Below the pieces are notes generated by a model. The model was not told the DNA's origin and did no database searches. It saw only the letters and a list, made by a program, of their open reading frames with translations. A stretch of 64,000 bases of DNA from positions 10,154,614 to 10,218,613 of the forward strand of contig CM055320.2 of assembly GCA_029255685.2 (NCBI GenBank), in the 5' to 3' direction. Source of the stretch: Silene conica. Taxonomy: Eukaryota > Streptophyta > Magnoliopsida > Caryophyllales > Caryophyllaceae. The first letter of the stretch is position 1; each line of letters opens with the position of its first letter. A program made the translations under genes and the position numbers. Positions 35,457-50,400 of this stretch are shown piece by piece.

Positions 35457-38400
35457 ATGGAATCACGAGGTGGGTACCTGTTTAAATTTATGGTTTTGAT
35501 TTTTTTGTTATGATGTGTGATCAATAGTTGTAATGTCTAGTGTGCCCTGCAATTTAATCCCTCCGCCCGATCATTTGCTTACCTATTCAATTTTAGGGTC
35601 TCATTCATTTGTTTACCTTTCTATGTTAGGCTCCCATCTCCTTAGTTTTTGTGCCAAAAGCAAAGGTAAACAAATGACTAGGACATAAGGAGTATTTTTA
35701 TTGATGGATTTCATGGTGTTTTAAGAGTGTTACTTGATCCATGTCTCATTAATAAAAGTATGTTGTGGGAGACTTTGATTTCGTGACATCAAATTTAGCT
35801 GTGATGTTACGTTGTAATAGGGTCGTAAAGTTTTGAAGGTTACCATGATCCCATGTCGAGAGTAGCACTCATGGTGCAACCATGATGAGGCCGCAACAAC
35901 AATAGCAACACTACCCCACTCAAAGCCTCTCGCAAATTGCACAAGGGAGTCAATGTAAGATTGTACGCAGCCTTACCTTTGTGTTAGCAACACAAAGTGG
36001 GTGCTTCTAGAGGGCCTAAATGAAAACTGCGTTGGTAATGGCATCCAAAGACCGCAACTTTACAATGAAAAGAAGGCATAACCAGCTTACAAAGTCATTT
36101 TGCTTTATTCCATCATAACGACCAATTATTATATTATGATGAAAACCAATATTTAAGACGTCAACCATCACATTTGTATTACTCCCCTTAACTTTGATGA
36201 TCAAACAATATTAATTTTGACCAATGCTTTCTCGATGTACACATTATTAAGAATTTCTTGCGATGATATTATGAAAATTGTTTATTACAGTATAATAGAT
36301 CAAAGTAGACATTTTTTTTTACATTGTTTCTCTTAATATATTTTAAGAAACTGATAATCAAAGAAGTCCAACGGGGATAATAAAGGGGGAAGGAATATTA
36401 GTGTAGATCACGTTTGTAGTCACTGTTTGTTGAGGCGTTGTTTCCATCTTTATGGTTACTTCAACATTTTTTGGGGTTGGATAATGATAATGACCCCAAT
36501 GTGGTAGAATCATAAAATTATCCAAAGTTAGTGCTACACTCTAACATATTTTGTGACTAAAGTTCCAAGGGTTCCCAAATTACAGCCTTCTTCATGTTTC
36601 TTATATAAGTAGCCAAAACTATAAAATCAAGGAAAAGGGGGAGGCTTTAACCCCTGTTCAAGATTTTGAAACCCTCTGCTCTGTTCGTTTAGTGATACCT
36701 GTGCAGTGAGGTACTCATTAAATTGGCCCTTTTTGAGACATTATAACTTGCATTTTCAATAGATTAAAAGCATGTGGGGACACTAAACTTATCCCTTCTC
36801 AGTGATGAAGTTTTTTTTAGTTGTTGTTCATTTAAGCTACCTTAATATGAATTTTTTCAGAAGCTGAATTTATTTAGTGTGCCTTGCTGTTGTCTAATAT
36901 ATGTGGTGTATGGCTGCTCATTGTCTCCATGGTTTTCTCATGCATGTAGGTGGTAGTTCGCGGGATACATCTGCTGTTGTTATTACCTTGGATTCAGGTG
37001 AAGTATATATTATTGTTAGCCTGTACTCCAGAGTTGACACACAAGTAATTTATGTTGATCCTACGACTGGAGCCCTACAGTATTTTGGGAAGTTTGGGGT
37101 TGATGTATTTAAGTCTGAACGTGAAGCTGTGGATTTTATCACAAATGAGTCAAATTGGCCGTGCAAGAGTACAATATACGCCAGGGCGATCTTAGGTTAT
37201 GCAGCCCTAGGAAATTTGGGCTTACTCCTAGTTGCTACGAAAGTGGCTCCCACCGTTCCAAATTTGCCTGGTGGTGGTTGCATTTATACTGTAGTGGAGA
37301 GTAGGTGGATTAAAATTCCACTGCATAATCCTCAAGCTCTTGGGAAAGGAGAAGGTAAGAGTATACTAGAACTACCGGAGATCCTTGAAATTGATGGGAA
37401 TCATTACTTCTGTGAGACGAGGGACATAAGTAGGCCCTTTCCAAGTCGAAGTCCCTTGGATCAGCCTGATGATGAATTCATTTGGAATGGATGGTTAGCG
37501 TCTCCCTTCAAGATCATTGGGCTTCCTCAACACTGTGTCAATTTGTTACAGGTTTATACAACTTATATATTTATTTCGTATCCCATCAAATTGGCATTCC
37601 TTGACCGAGTAGTGAAGTTTTTATTTAAGTCTACGCCTCAGGTCTCTATCTTTAGGTTCTCTCTCGTGTAGTCTCTTTCAAGGTTTCTTGATGCCATTTT
37701 GTGAATATGGTATCCCACACTTCTAACATAACTTATTGTTTTCCCGGATCTTCAATTTTCCGTTAATTAACCCTTGTCGTATATGCTTATGCTTAGGGAT
37801 TTGCTTATGTAAATCTTAGAGAGGATCGAACCAACATTTTGTTTTATGTGTTGTGATTATGCTTCTGAATAAGATCCGATTCTCAAACTAACGTATATTC
37901 CATGTTAAGCCAATACGCTTATGCTACACAGCAGCTTTGCTTTTTGATGTGGTTAAGTTTCCACTGTCTTCATATTCCTATTGTAATTGTTTTTAATACC
38001 GCGAGGAGAGCGGAAATTATGAATCTGAAATTAAACTTATGAGTCATACGATGAAATTATGGGAGCGGATAATCGAGCAAAGGCTTAGGAAATGTGTGGA
38101 CATCTCCCATAACCAATTTGGATTTGGATTTATGCCTGGGAGATCGACTATGGATGCAACTTTTATCATGAGACAGTTGATGGATCAGCATTAGGACAAG
38201 AAGAAGGACTTGCATATGGTTTTATTGACTTGGAAAAGGCATATGATAGGGTACGAAGAGAGGTACTTTGGTGGGCTTTGGCGAGAAAGGGTGTGTCCCA
38301 AAAATATATTAACCTCTTAAAGAACATGTACGAGAAGGCTAATGCAAGTGTTCGCACTAATGTTGGGAGAACGGAAGAATTTCCCATTAGCATAGGGGTG

Positions 38401-41400
38401 CATCAAAGTTCCTCACTTAGTCCTTTTCTCTTTGTTATAGTTATGGATGATTTGACAAGGGATATTCGGACGACATCCCTTAATGTATGATGTTTGCGGA
38501 TGATATTGTGTTGATTGATGAGATGAAAGAGAGGGTTGAGAGAAAGTTGGAATTGTGTTGGGAGTATTTTTTGATGGAAATGTTGTGGAGGGGTCAGATT
38601 TCTTTAGATACCTAGATCTATTATTCAAGAAGATGGGAAGTTAGGCGCAGATGTAGCTCACAGAATGAAAGCGGATTGTTGAAATGTAAAAGTGCTACAG
38701 GTGTTTTATGTGATAAAAATATGCCCCTTAGATTAAAGGGGAATTCTATCGCACAACGATTAGGCCTGCCTTAATTTATGGTTCCGAGTGTTAGGCCGTT
38801 AAACATTGTCACATTGAAAAGATGAGTGTAGCGGAGATGCATATGTTGAGGTGGATGTGCGGCAATACAAGGAAAGATCGATTTAAGGAATGAGGTGATA
38901 GGGAAAATGTGAAAGTGGCAATAGAGGACAAGATGATTGAAAATCTACTACGATGATATGACCATGTGAGAAGGAGACCTATAGACGCACTCACGCACCA
39001 GTTAGGAGATTAGGAGATTAGGAGACTTGGGGAACAAAAGAGTTTGCTAGGGGTAGAGGGAGACCAAAACAGACATGACTAAGAGTTATAGATTACGATA
39101 TGAAATTTCTCGGGCTTGGCGAGGGGATGGTGACGAAGAGGGCACAATGGAGGGAAAGGATACATGTGGATCTTTAGTATTTGATGCTATTCGAAATATT
39201 AAGTACTTTTGTTAACTTTTTCAATTTTTTTTTGTTTTCTTAAGATATATTACACGTTTTACCAACAACTTTCTTATATTTTAATACTTGGTTCACTTTT
39301 AAGGTATTCCGGACCCTTAATTTTTACTTCGGTTTTCAAAATCTTTTTAATCTTTATTCTCATTTTAACTTCTAAGTTTTTATAAAAGAAATCCGGACTT
39401 CAATTTTAAAACCTATAAGGGGGCGTTTGTTTTGTGCATGGGTATGAGTTTGGAATTAGGAATCATACCTGATTGGTATGGGGTTGGAATTTGATTCCTT
39501 ATGCAATGCGTTTGTTTCAATTTTGAATGGTATGAGTTTGAAGTTCAATTAAAAGTTAAAATCAGTAAAATAAAATATTTTAAATCAAAAATTTTAGTAT
39601 TATAAAATCATGAAAATAAAAATTTAAACATATAAGTGTAGGAAGATTTGATTTACATTAGACCATAATTTTTGTTTCACATTTTTGCTTATTTTAATTT
39701 CATTCCAATGGGTATCAATCTCATACCCACCCCCTTTCTTGGGTATGAGAAACTCATACCTCATGGGTTTAAGGTATGGATATGAAAGCCTTTCATTTGT
39801 CAACCAAACACATGGTATGGGTTTAGCTCATTCGAAACCCATACCTCATACCTTTTTCAAGTGAACCAAGCATCCCCTAAGTTACCTTGATTTTCTTGTG
39901 TTTTTCACTTTTCCTTTTCTATATTTTTGCATTTTGAGATGTGCGATCACCCACGGACGGTTCTAAAGGATGATTCATGTCTGCCGACCCCAAATCATTT
40001 TGGGATTAAGGCTCTAATGTTGTTGTTGTTGTTGTTAACTATGAGGAGAGCGGAGGAAGGGGAGGATGTTGCTTAGAAGGATGGGTTTTACCAATTGCTG
40101 AAGTTTGTTTTCTGATATGTCTTCCATCCTTTTTTTAGTGTGTGTATGTTCTTTCAGTGACCTTGGTCTCTAATCTCTTTTACTTTTCTTGTAAATTTTG
40201 TTATGGTGAATTTCTAGCCTCAGCCTATTGTGATTGGACACTCATCTTCTGTTATATCATGCCTATGCCTGGCTGAAAATCTTTTGTTCTTGTATCTGTT
40301 CTATCTCCTGTTCTTATAACAAAAGCAATTAGCATGGTTTTTAGACCTGTTTTTCAATTCTTTACTAACTTTCTGTTGGCCATAGGGGTTTGCAGAATGT
40401 CGGACCTTTGGGAGCTCAGGTCAGCAAGAAGGTATTCTTGCTCTCATTGCTCGCCGAAGCAGACTGCATCCTGGTACGAGATATCTGGCAAGGGGATTGA
40501 ATTCGTGTTTTGGCGCAGGTAAAATAAAAGTGGGTACACCTTACACCTTTAAATTTGAAACTTGAAGCATTGTGGCGGCCTGCTGTTTTCATGATGTATA
40601 GTTCTTTTCATGTGGAAGGAGAGAAGTTTAATCGATTATGGAAGAATTCAAGAGAAGTTTAATTGATCAAGTGAAATTGGTTTTTGGTCCTAGGTTTTCA
40701 AGTCCAGATGGATCAACCCATCATTTGCTATATGAGGAGGGGGAGAGGACGAGAGGGAGGGGGAGGGAGGGAGAGGGAGGGAGAGGGAGGGGGAGGGGGA
40801 GGGGGAGGGGGAGGGGGAGGGAGGGGGACTGGTAATGACCCATCAAACCATTCCATTATACACATATACTCCAAATGCCAAATCAACACAGCCCTCAGAA
40901 TATAAAGCAAAGTTTGGGCTGCTGTTGTTCTCAAAATGCATTGAATTAGAATCTCTTTGCTGAAGGGCTGCATGAATAAGATTATAATTTTCCTATCTCA
41001 TGAGTTAGATTTTTTTGATTGAGAGCATTATCCACCTCATTTTGTAAATCAGCGCCACACTTAGTGTCTTTTCTCCAATCATGTCTTTTTGTAGGGTGGC
41101 GCCACCTATGATATCTTTTATACATAGGTGTTACCCCCTTGGTGACCCTTCAATAATATTATAGCTCATAAGAAAAAAAAGAGTTTGAAATGTTTCTGAT
41201 TTGTGTCCATGCCAAATTGCCAAGAAAATTTCTCTTGCCGTTGATATTTTGCACGTTCTTTGGTGCAATTTTTACTACAGCCGGCTTTAAATGTTGGGTG
41301 CGGGGATACAGTGTGTCATAGTAACATGTTAGTGATCTTCAACTATGTTTATACAACAAAGAACAGCTGGAGCATATCATATTTCTTTTCCCTATAATCT

Positions 41401-44400
41401 GTCATGTTTTAATAAGGTGAAATTTTCTATAAAATCATGGTGGGGAGGATTTCAGAAAACTTTTCTCAACATTTGCTTGATGCCTTGCCGGATTCTAAAA
41501 TGGCCCCTGAAATTTATATGCTTCTATTCTGAAGTAGGAGCCGGTCAATGCAATTTCGACATGAGTTTGATCATGGGTGAGGCGATGACAGCCTTCCATG
41601 TTTTCTAGGGTTTAGGATGTATAGAGTTTACGACCCCACCCCAACTTTTTCTCCATAGGCCTATGAGGCGTTGAGCCATCAGGGTAATGTTGTTTTACTT
41701 GATGTATTCTGCTTATAACAATTTGATTTACTCAGTGTAAAGCTTATGAAATAACTCCTCGTTTGCTTAAACTACTCTCTGCATTTTTTGACAGTATGCT
41801 ATCCTTACAAGGTTATATTGCGTCATACTAAATTTGACAGGAAATGAAGTTGAATGTGAACAACTTGTTTGGGTCCCTAAAAGAACTGGCCAGAGTGTTC
41901 CATTCAGTACATACATTTGGCGGAGGGGCTCTATCCCCATCTGGTGGGGTGCTGAACTAAAGATGACTGCAGCCGAGGCAGAGATATATGTCGCTGAACA
42001 TGATCCGTACAAAGGAAGTGCAGAATACTACCAAAGGTTGAGAAAGCGATATGATTCCCGAGATTTTGTTTTGACTGATGGTGAGACCCAGAAGAAGAGC
42101 CCTTTGGTCCCAATTGTGTGCATGAACTTGCTAAGGAATGGTGAAGGTAAATCTGAGTCTATCTTGGTTCAGCATTTTGAGGAGTCTTTACATTTTATTA
42201 AATCAACTGGGAAGGTGCCTTCTGCTAGACTTGTTTTAATCAATTATGACTGGCATGCAAGCGTTAAGTTGAAGGGTGAGCAGGAAACAATCGAAGGCCT
42301 TTGGCGACACCTCAAAGGTCCAACAACAGCCATTGGGATTACCGAAGGGGATTACCTATTTTCACGCGAGTGCATAGGCAATTGTACAGGGGAAGTCATC
42401 TGCACTGATGAGTTTGAGGGTGCATTTTGCTTAAGATCACGGCAAAATGGAGTTCTGCGCTTTAATTGTGCTGATTCTTTGGATAGAACAAATGCTGCTA
42501 GTTATTTTGGAGCTCTACAAGTATATGTAGAGCAATGTAGAAGGCTGAGTATATCTCTTGACAGTGATATGGCGTATGATAATCAATCAGTTGATAATTA
42601 CAGTGGATATACGGCCCCACTTCCACCAGGCTGGGAAAAACGATCAGATTCCGTAACGGGAAAGACTTATTTTATCGATCATAACACCAAGACAACTACA
42701 TGGAAACACCCATGTCCAGATAAACCATGGAAGAGATTTGATATGGCCTTTGAGGAGTTTAAGAAGTCAACAATTTTATCACCTGTGGCTATACTTTCAG
42801 ATATGTTTTTAACTGCTGGGGATATACATGCAACACTTTACACTGGTTCTGAAGCTATGCACAGCCAAATACTCAATATATTTAATGATGATGGTAGCAA
42901 GTTTAAACAATTAGCTGCAGCACAAAATGTGAAGATAAGTCTTCTAAGAAGATACAAAAATGCTGTTGTTGATAGTTCTCGTCAAAAGCAGCTGGAGATG
43001 TTTCTTGGGATGAGACTCTTTAAGGCTTTTCCCTCAGTTAGCCTTTTTCCTTTGCATGTAAGCAGTCTTTTGAAGTTTCTACTATTTTTTTTTATTCTAT
43101 GGAAAATGCTAGTTTTTTTATTTATTTAATTCTTCTGGTTATTATATTGGTGAATCTATTTGTGTGTTTTTTATTCGTACACATGCTGCTTGATGTATGC
43201 TATACTAATACGTCTTTCAGTTAGCACCACGTGTTACTTAAACTTTTCCAGTTTACCCCTTATGTTTGGTATTTCAAGCAGTTTTATTATTTCTGTCCTT
43301 GCACCCCCTAAAAGTTATTGCCACTTGTATTAAATTGGCATCTTTGAAGTTTGAATGCGGGCCAGATCTTTAGAATCTGTGAACAGTCTAGTTAAAACCC
43401 TGAAGTGCAGTAGGCAGTAGCTCCAGCTTCATAAAAGGCATGGGTGCGACGAAATTTTGGTATCTCGGATTAGTGTTCTATATTCACTCAAATTCATTTC
43501 AAAGGAGGTAGTCCTATTGTTATTTGGACTTCTAATTATGGGTATGCTTTCATGTTTTGAATCATGTTAAGGCTATGAACAAACAATAAGTCTCCCTTAA
43601 GACATCTCTTTTTCGTCTTAAGCTTAAGACGGAGAAAATGTGACCCATTTACAATAAAATGTGACCCATTTACTATAAAATGTGACTAATTTTTGATAAA
43701 AAGTTACCATAACAACAATTTTAAATGTAACACTAGCTACAATATTTTGTCGTTAAGTGTCCACTTTTTATTACAAAATGGCGACATTTTCCCCATCTTA
43801 AGCTTAAGGCGAAAATGGCCTGTCTTAAATGAGAATTTGTGATAAACAAATATTGAATGTTGCCTTATTGTTTTAATTTGTTTTTTTATTCAGAAACCTG
43901 TTTATCTCAGGTATTGTCACGGCTTCCAGCTTGCTTTCTTAAGCCTGTTCCAAGCATTTTCCCAAGTTCTGGTGATGGTTCTGATCTTCTGAGTTTAAAG
44001 AAAAAAGATTTGGTTTGGGTATGTTCTCTTAATTGCAAAGGCAACATTATTTTGGCTTCCCTGAATAATTTATTTCTTGTTTTGAATGATATGTCATTAG
44101 ACTTAACTGTTGTTTTACGATTAAACTTATGTTTGATCAAAATTAATGTTACAGGTTTGCCCTCAAGATGCTGATGTAGTTGAACTTTTCATTCACCTTA
44201 GTCAGCCATGCCATGTTTGTCAGCTTCTTCTCACTGTCTCGCATGGCTCTGATGATATGACTTTTCCTTCAACGGTTGATGTGAGAACAGGTCGAGACCT
44301 GGATGGACTTAAACTAGTCGTGGAGGTTAGTTTTATCTCATTCGAAATATCTAGTAAGGAGGGAGTGAGGAACACCAATATGTAGACACTCATTGATAAA

Positions 44401-47400
44401 GTCCTTTGAAACATATTCCAAATTCACTCCCTTGTTAAGCCTATGACTGTATCTCTTCGATTAACTTTTGTTTCGGCTTTTCTTGTTGTTTACAAGAGTA
44501 GAACATTTATCCTGTATATAAAATGTAAATAAGGTAGGCATTAAATTGTTTTTATTTAATAGTCAGGTATCAGAAATCCAACACCCTTGGCGGAGGAGAG
44601 AGGGGTGGTGGAGGAAGAAAAAAACTTTCACTTATTTTATGGGTTACTCAGCTTGTTTGCTTGATTGAACACTTTGGACACCAATTTTTTTGTAAGATCA
44701 ATGCCTGTGAGCAACCATTAGTTTTATGCAAACATCAGCATGATAAATTCGTCCTGTCAGTTTTTCTTTTGTTTGTGGAGTTGATGTTTATTATAACATC
44801 TTTTATGCATTCATTACCTACCCTTCGTATATGGTTGTCACCTCTTTGGTGTCTTTTTGTACATGGCCGGCCATGTGGGCAATACCCCCTTGGTGGCCTT
44901 TAACTGAAATTGTGTACCCCCCACCCCCGTTTTGTTTTATAAGTCGTTTCAGAAACAACATGCCTTTTTTCGTTTCATTTGTTGTTTTTCATTTCCCCTG
45001 AACTTCTCTCTCCAATTGTAAATTGCCATGCACTATTTTACAAACCAACGCTAATGTCTATGTTTCAAGTAAGACTTGATACAAAGAGTAATGTTTCTTT
45101 TTCAACTTTTTCAAATTTCAAGGGGTAATTATTATACTTAATAATACTCCGTATTTTAATATTTCCATTGATATTTGTTTATTTTTGTGTAACATCCTAA
45201 AACGATATACTCTTTGGATCTGTTCAGATAAGTTGTTAATCTCATTATGTGGACTTCTATTTCAGGGTGCTTCAATACCTCAATGTGCAAATGGAACAAA
45301 GATTTTATTATCCTTACCTGGATCAGTTAGTTCCGAAGATATGACTGTGCCACGTGCTGGCGCACGTCTTAATGGTGCTCATGCTTCAAGTCTCTCATTG
45401 CTGTATGATTTTGAGGAATTGGAAGGAGAAGTAGACTTCCTGACTCGCGTTGTGACCCTGTTATTCTACCCTTCAGTTTCTGGAAAAACTCCGTTAACTC
45501 TTGGTGAGGTAAACAACATATTTGAGGAAATTCACGATTACCATTTACTTTATAAATATGTGAAGTGATTGCAGTTTGAGCTTATAAATTATAATTTCTT
45601 AATTTCTTCGTGTCGTTAGTGACTCGTTCATTCTTGGTTAGCCAGGAGGTGAAATAGGCTAATGTTTTATGGTTCAAATCTGAGGTTGTATTTTTGCAGT
45701 GATAATCTTTTTACAATAATATGTAGACCTCAATTATGGAATGAACACATTAAGGTGATTTGACAGGATTTATCTAGATTGTTTGCATACAATATGAAGC
45801 ATGCAGATTAGTACTTGTTTGTATAATCGATTGCAACCAATTTAGCATAGTTTTAGATGAAGTTTGAATCTTTGATGGAGACCATATTTAATTGGCTCCC
45901 AGTTGAATTCGGGGCTCTTGTAATCATAACATAAGTACAAAACTCAGATTATTTCGTATTTGTTTCTGACTTCGTGACCTTCATTTGCTATTGTGGCTGC
46001 ACCATCATTGAAAAAAAAGTCATAATAATATTGTTGTCACGTTATACTAATCTATTTGAACTCCATTTGTAATACTGTTTTGTTTACGCGTTTTCACCTA
46101 TAGGTTGAAGTGCTTGGGGTGCCACTTCCTTGGAAAGATATTTTCGCTAATCAAGGACTTGGTGCAAGTTTGCGAGAGAAGGCAAAAAAATGCCAGATAC
46201 AAACAAAAACTATTGTCTCTGGCAAGTCCAGCGTGGTTTCCTGTGAAAATGTGCAATCTACGGTACAGTCTGTACAGGATTCTTCGTCCAACAATTGTTT
46301 AGACCTGCTGACGGCAGAAACAACTCCTTCAGATCTCGTCACTCGACCAGCGGTTGAGAAGTTGGATAACGAAAGCAAGGATTTACTTAGTTTCCCGGAT
46401 AATCCAGTGAGTGAGCATTATGGTGAAAACAATGGTTGTCATTCCTCTTCATCTCTCGATGTAAAACCGTCTCACAATGGGGCCAATCGTTATATTGAAT
46501 GCTTGAAGTTCCTGACTAGTTCCAAGAAGGTATGTATTTATCAGATTATTGCGTTGACAGCTGGTTATTAGGGTTGCAGAAATGAATTGTTTATATGCTA
46601 TTATCTATGGTAGCAGTTTTTCAAGGCTTACAAAGGCTTATGAACATACTCTTATGTTCTGCTATGTTTTCCATTCACAATCAATCACATGTTTAGTTAG
46701 TATTAGGAAATCAATTACTGGACATCAAGGAAATGTAAAATTTGATTACTTTAAGGCTGGTACGAGTTCATTACTGATGAATGTTCGCTGAATTCTGAAC
46801 ACTGGATTTCTCTTAACTTTTATGGGCAAATGGGCAATACAGTCAATTAACAATGTGTATGCATAGTGCTGACATTTTTATTTTGAATAGCACTTAGCGT
46901 TGTTCATAATCATTTTTGTTTGCACCGACAAATTTGAGTTCCGTTCAATGGACTGGCAATATTCCCAATATTTTGAGTTCAAATTTAACGAAATCTCTCT
47001 CATAATCACCCGTTTAACTAATCTCCGATAACTTATTATCTAAGTGTATCTGTCGTGTTATGCTATGGCAAAAATCTTCTTTTCCACCTCAAAATTATTT
47101 AACTTCAGTCCACTCACTAGTGTGAAATTACCTGGATGATCTGACCTTGGCTAGTATCATGTTTTCGGTGTCTTCATTTATGCGCTGTCACAGTTAAATC
47201 GTTTCACTGTACTTCGACTGCTGCCATTCTTTCTCTTTGGTCATGTTTTTGCAGAACATCAAGTTATCAATGTTCAAAACATCAGTTTCTCCTGTGCAGA
47301 TGACTAGCGGTTACCTTTTAGGTCATTGTCCTTTAAGCATAGCTAAATCTCTTATTTTTGTTACAAGTCTTCTTCGAACCATAGAACTACTATTCTTTCT

Positions 47401-50400
47401 GTTTACTTATAATTTTCTTACTCCCCATTTAGAATGTCCACATTTGAAGCTCCTACATGAAACCTTTTCTCTTTTGTTTGTTATTTGTGGTCCACGTGAT
47501 GTATGACCCCTCATCTTTCATTTTCCTCCGCATATGTTCTTGGTTTCTTACTACTTGTGCCCGCAAAAGTAGGAACTCTATTAGTGGTTGAAAGAGCTAT
47601 ATTGTTTCCCACGGTTGCGTGATTCAGGGTTTGTTAGGTCGATCCTTGACTCTAATTGTCCTTAGGAACAGAGTTTGGCAGTTTGTTGAGTATTGAATCG
47701 ATACAGTGCTTTTTATTTGAATCCATTAGCATTACGTAGTCCAAGTTCTTCCCTAAAGTGAAACAAACCGAAACCATGTCATACTGTTGTTACCTTCGTG
47801 TCCCCTAAAGAAAAAAAATTATTTAGCCTTGTCTACTTAACAAAGGGAAAAAAAGAAGCTGCATCTTAGCCTTCTTCATTTATTGATTCAATGCAGGTAG
47901 AGAAGATAAACTTCATGGAAGCCATGAAGCTTGAAATTGAACGGCTCCGGCTCAATCTGTCTGCTGCAGAACGAGATAGGGCACTATTGGCAGTTGGGAC
48001 AGATCCAGCTTCTATAAACCCTAATCTTATGCTTGATGATCTATACATGTTGAAATTGTGCAGAGTAGCGAATAGTCTAGCAATGGTTGGACACGCAGCT
48101 CTTGAAGATAAAATCACAGCATCTTTTGGTCTCGACAAAAGAGTTGATGATCCTATTGATTTCTGGAATGTTATGGATTTCTGGGAGACTTGCAGCGGTG
48201 ACATATGTGAGGTACGTGTGGACAACCCCGTACCTGTGGCATCTCCGTCATCAGCGGAATCTACAAAAGCTCACTTTGCGTGTTCTCATTGTGGGCGTAA
48301 AGTTTGTAAAATTTGTTGTGCCGGAAAAGGAGCTCTTTTGCTTGCAAGTTACAGTACAAGGGGATCTTTGAGTTCTAATGGTGCTTCAGGACGTGGGAGT
48401 TCTAGCCACGGCAGTAAAGCTGATGTGTATACCAATAATAGCTCCATCATGTCTGAAGGGATCATGTGTAAACAATGCTGTAGTGATGTTGTGCTCAATG
48501 CACTTGTGCTTGATTATGTCCGGGTCTTACTGAGTTCTAGAAGAAGCAGCCGTGTTGATACTGCTAATTTTACTGCATTAGATCGTGTCTTTGGATTTTC
48601 CTTGAATGATGCTGCTGCCGACAATTATAAACCTTCGGGAAGTCTGGATTCAGACGATTATTTGGGGAATTTAATCAATGGAGAAGAGTCACTTGCTGAA
48701 TTCCCATTTGCGAGCCTTTTATATTCGGTGAGTTCTTATTTTAATTCCCATTTGATTGCAATTTCAAATCAATCTCGATGCTATTTCCAAGAGGTTTTCA
48801 GAGTGAAGTGTTGGGTACTTTTAGTTGACAACTTGAGGGCGGTTTGGATTGGAGTGGATGTTTTGCACTCCTGATTGTTTATTCTGCTAAAAAGAGTTGC
48901 TGAAGTTTTTATAACTCTCGCTGCTTATAACATTAATAAGATACTCATATATGTAGGATGACATTTGGGGTCAATGTTTCAGTCTCCATGTTTGCAGCTT
49001 TACAATGAATTCATTTATTCAGCTTGTGTGAAATATGTCAATCAATGGGTCATTGTTTCCTTTATCATCGTAAATTTGATTCTAAAACCTGTCAACAACA
49101 ACATTACCCTAATGCCTCATGGTTCCCGCAAATAGCGAGGTAAAAGGGGGTTGGATGTGTACACAGTCTTCCCCTTTATTAATAAAGAAAATTTTGTTGA
49201 TAATTGGATCAAATGATTGCTACTTCATACTTTCAGAAAAATGGGCCAGTTTTGCAAGCCAGTATATTTTATTCTGTTATAGTCTAAAACCAGAGAATAG
49301 GAAAATTCTACAACCTGTCCTCAACATAAAATGAACAAAAAGCTCACTACTGATGGCTAATTTTTGCGAAGTAGTGTGAGGTACGCCGTACGGTATGCCC
49401 GCTTAATATTAAAGACCCAAGAAATCTATTTTTAGCTCTGTCAACGTGTTAAACAAAGTATAACCAGTCTATTTCTCCATATTTCCCTGCTAAAGAAAAA
49501 ACAAAAGTTGCATTTATTGTGTAGGTTTCCGTATTTTTTTTTGCACGCATTGTCACTTGGGCAAATTTTAGTTGATTTGCAAGAGACATAGTACTGATGT
49601 AAATACCTTATTTTGTTTCTTTGTTATGTTATGAAAGGTGGAAACAGCTCCAGGAGCAGCACCTCCCTTGTCTTTGTTGGCGCCTCTGGATCCAGGATCT
49701 CAGCATTCCTACTGGAGAGCTCCTTCAGACTGCAATAGTGTTGAATTTGTGGTGACTCTCAGTAACATTTCCGATGTTAGTGGAGTGACCCTGGTTGTTA
49801 GCCCTTGTGGTTACACAGAAGCAGATACTCCTACAGTAAGCGTACTCTTTTTTACTTGCACTAGAACGAGCTGTCCTTGTTGATTAGATGCTACATATCG
49901 ACGATTTGAAATGACTTCTTATTCATGCTTGTCTAATGAGAGTAAAATATAATTACTTCTTATCGGAAAATAATCAAGAATTGAAGATAATTTGGCGTAG
50001 AGGCTGGCATACATGCTAAGGTAAGCAGTGAGAGATGTTAACGGGAGCGCACTCTTTCAGTTTCTCTAAGCAGGGTTGACTGTAAATGAGAGTTTCGAAG
50101 CCAGACTACGGTATTAGCTACTCTTGAGTTAATGGCGGAAAGCTGACTTATATAATTTGTATTGGAAGTGCCAGAATCTGTGTTATACGTATTTCCATCG
50201 GTGCTGAATTATCAATAAGAACTAAGTTTTTAGCATTTATTTTTCATTCTTATTATATTTGTTTTTTGGTTTCTTCTGTAAAATGCTTATGAAATCAGAC
50301 ACCAATCAAAGAGAGACATTGTCCAGCCGTTAAATGTAGAAAACTATGTTGGCTACATGCGACAACCTTCTAAAAAAATGACCGCCCGCTAAATTTTTTG

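Larger units (their letters stand above)
38015..40040 (+). mobile_element. 5'-truncated RTE-type LINE in SAC9 intron 2
   Basis: The insertion is flanked by a perfect 12-bp duplication, GAGGAGAGCGGA, at 38003-38014 and 40041-40052. It encodes a broken reverse transcriptase: FMPGRSTMDATFIMRQLMD, DLEKAYDRVRREVLWWAL, and GVHQSSSLSPFLFVIVMDDL, with the FADD-type site just after. Stops and frame changes scatter through it. The 3' end has the plant RTE signature GACCCCAAATCATTTTGGGA and a (TTG)n tail at about 40018-40034. The 5' part of the element is missing, as is usual for LINEs. It shares orientation with SAC9. Confidence 0.9.

Noticed and set aside
40638..40973. Arg/Gly-, Gly- and Pro-rich frames
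   Set aside because: They read through the GA-rich microsatellite in SAC9 intron 3.
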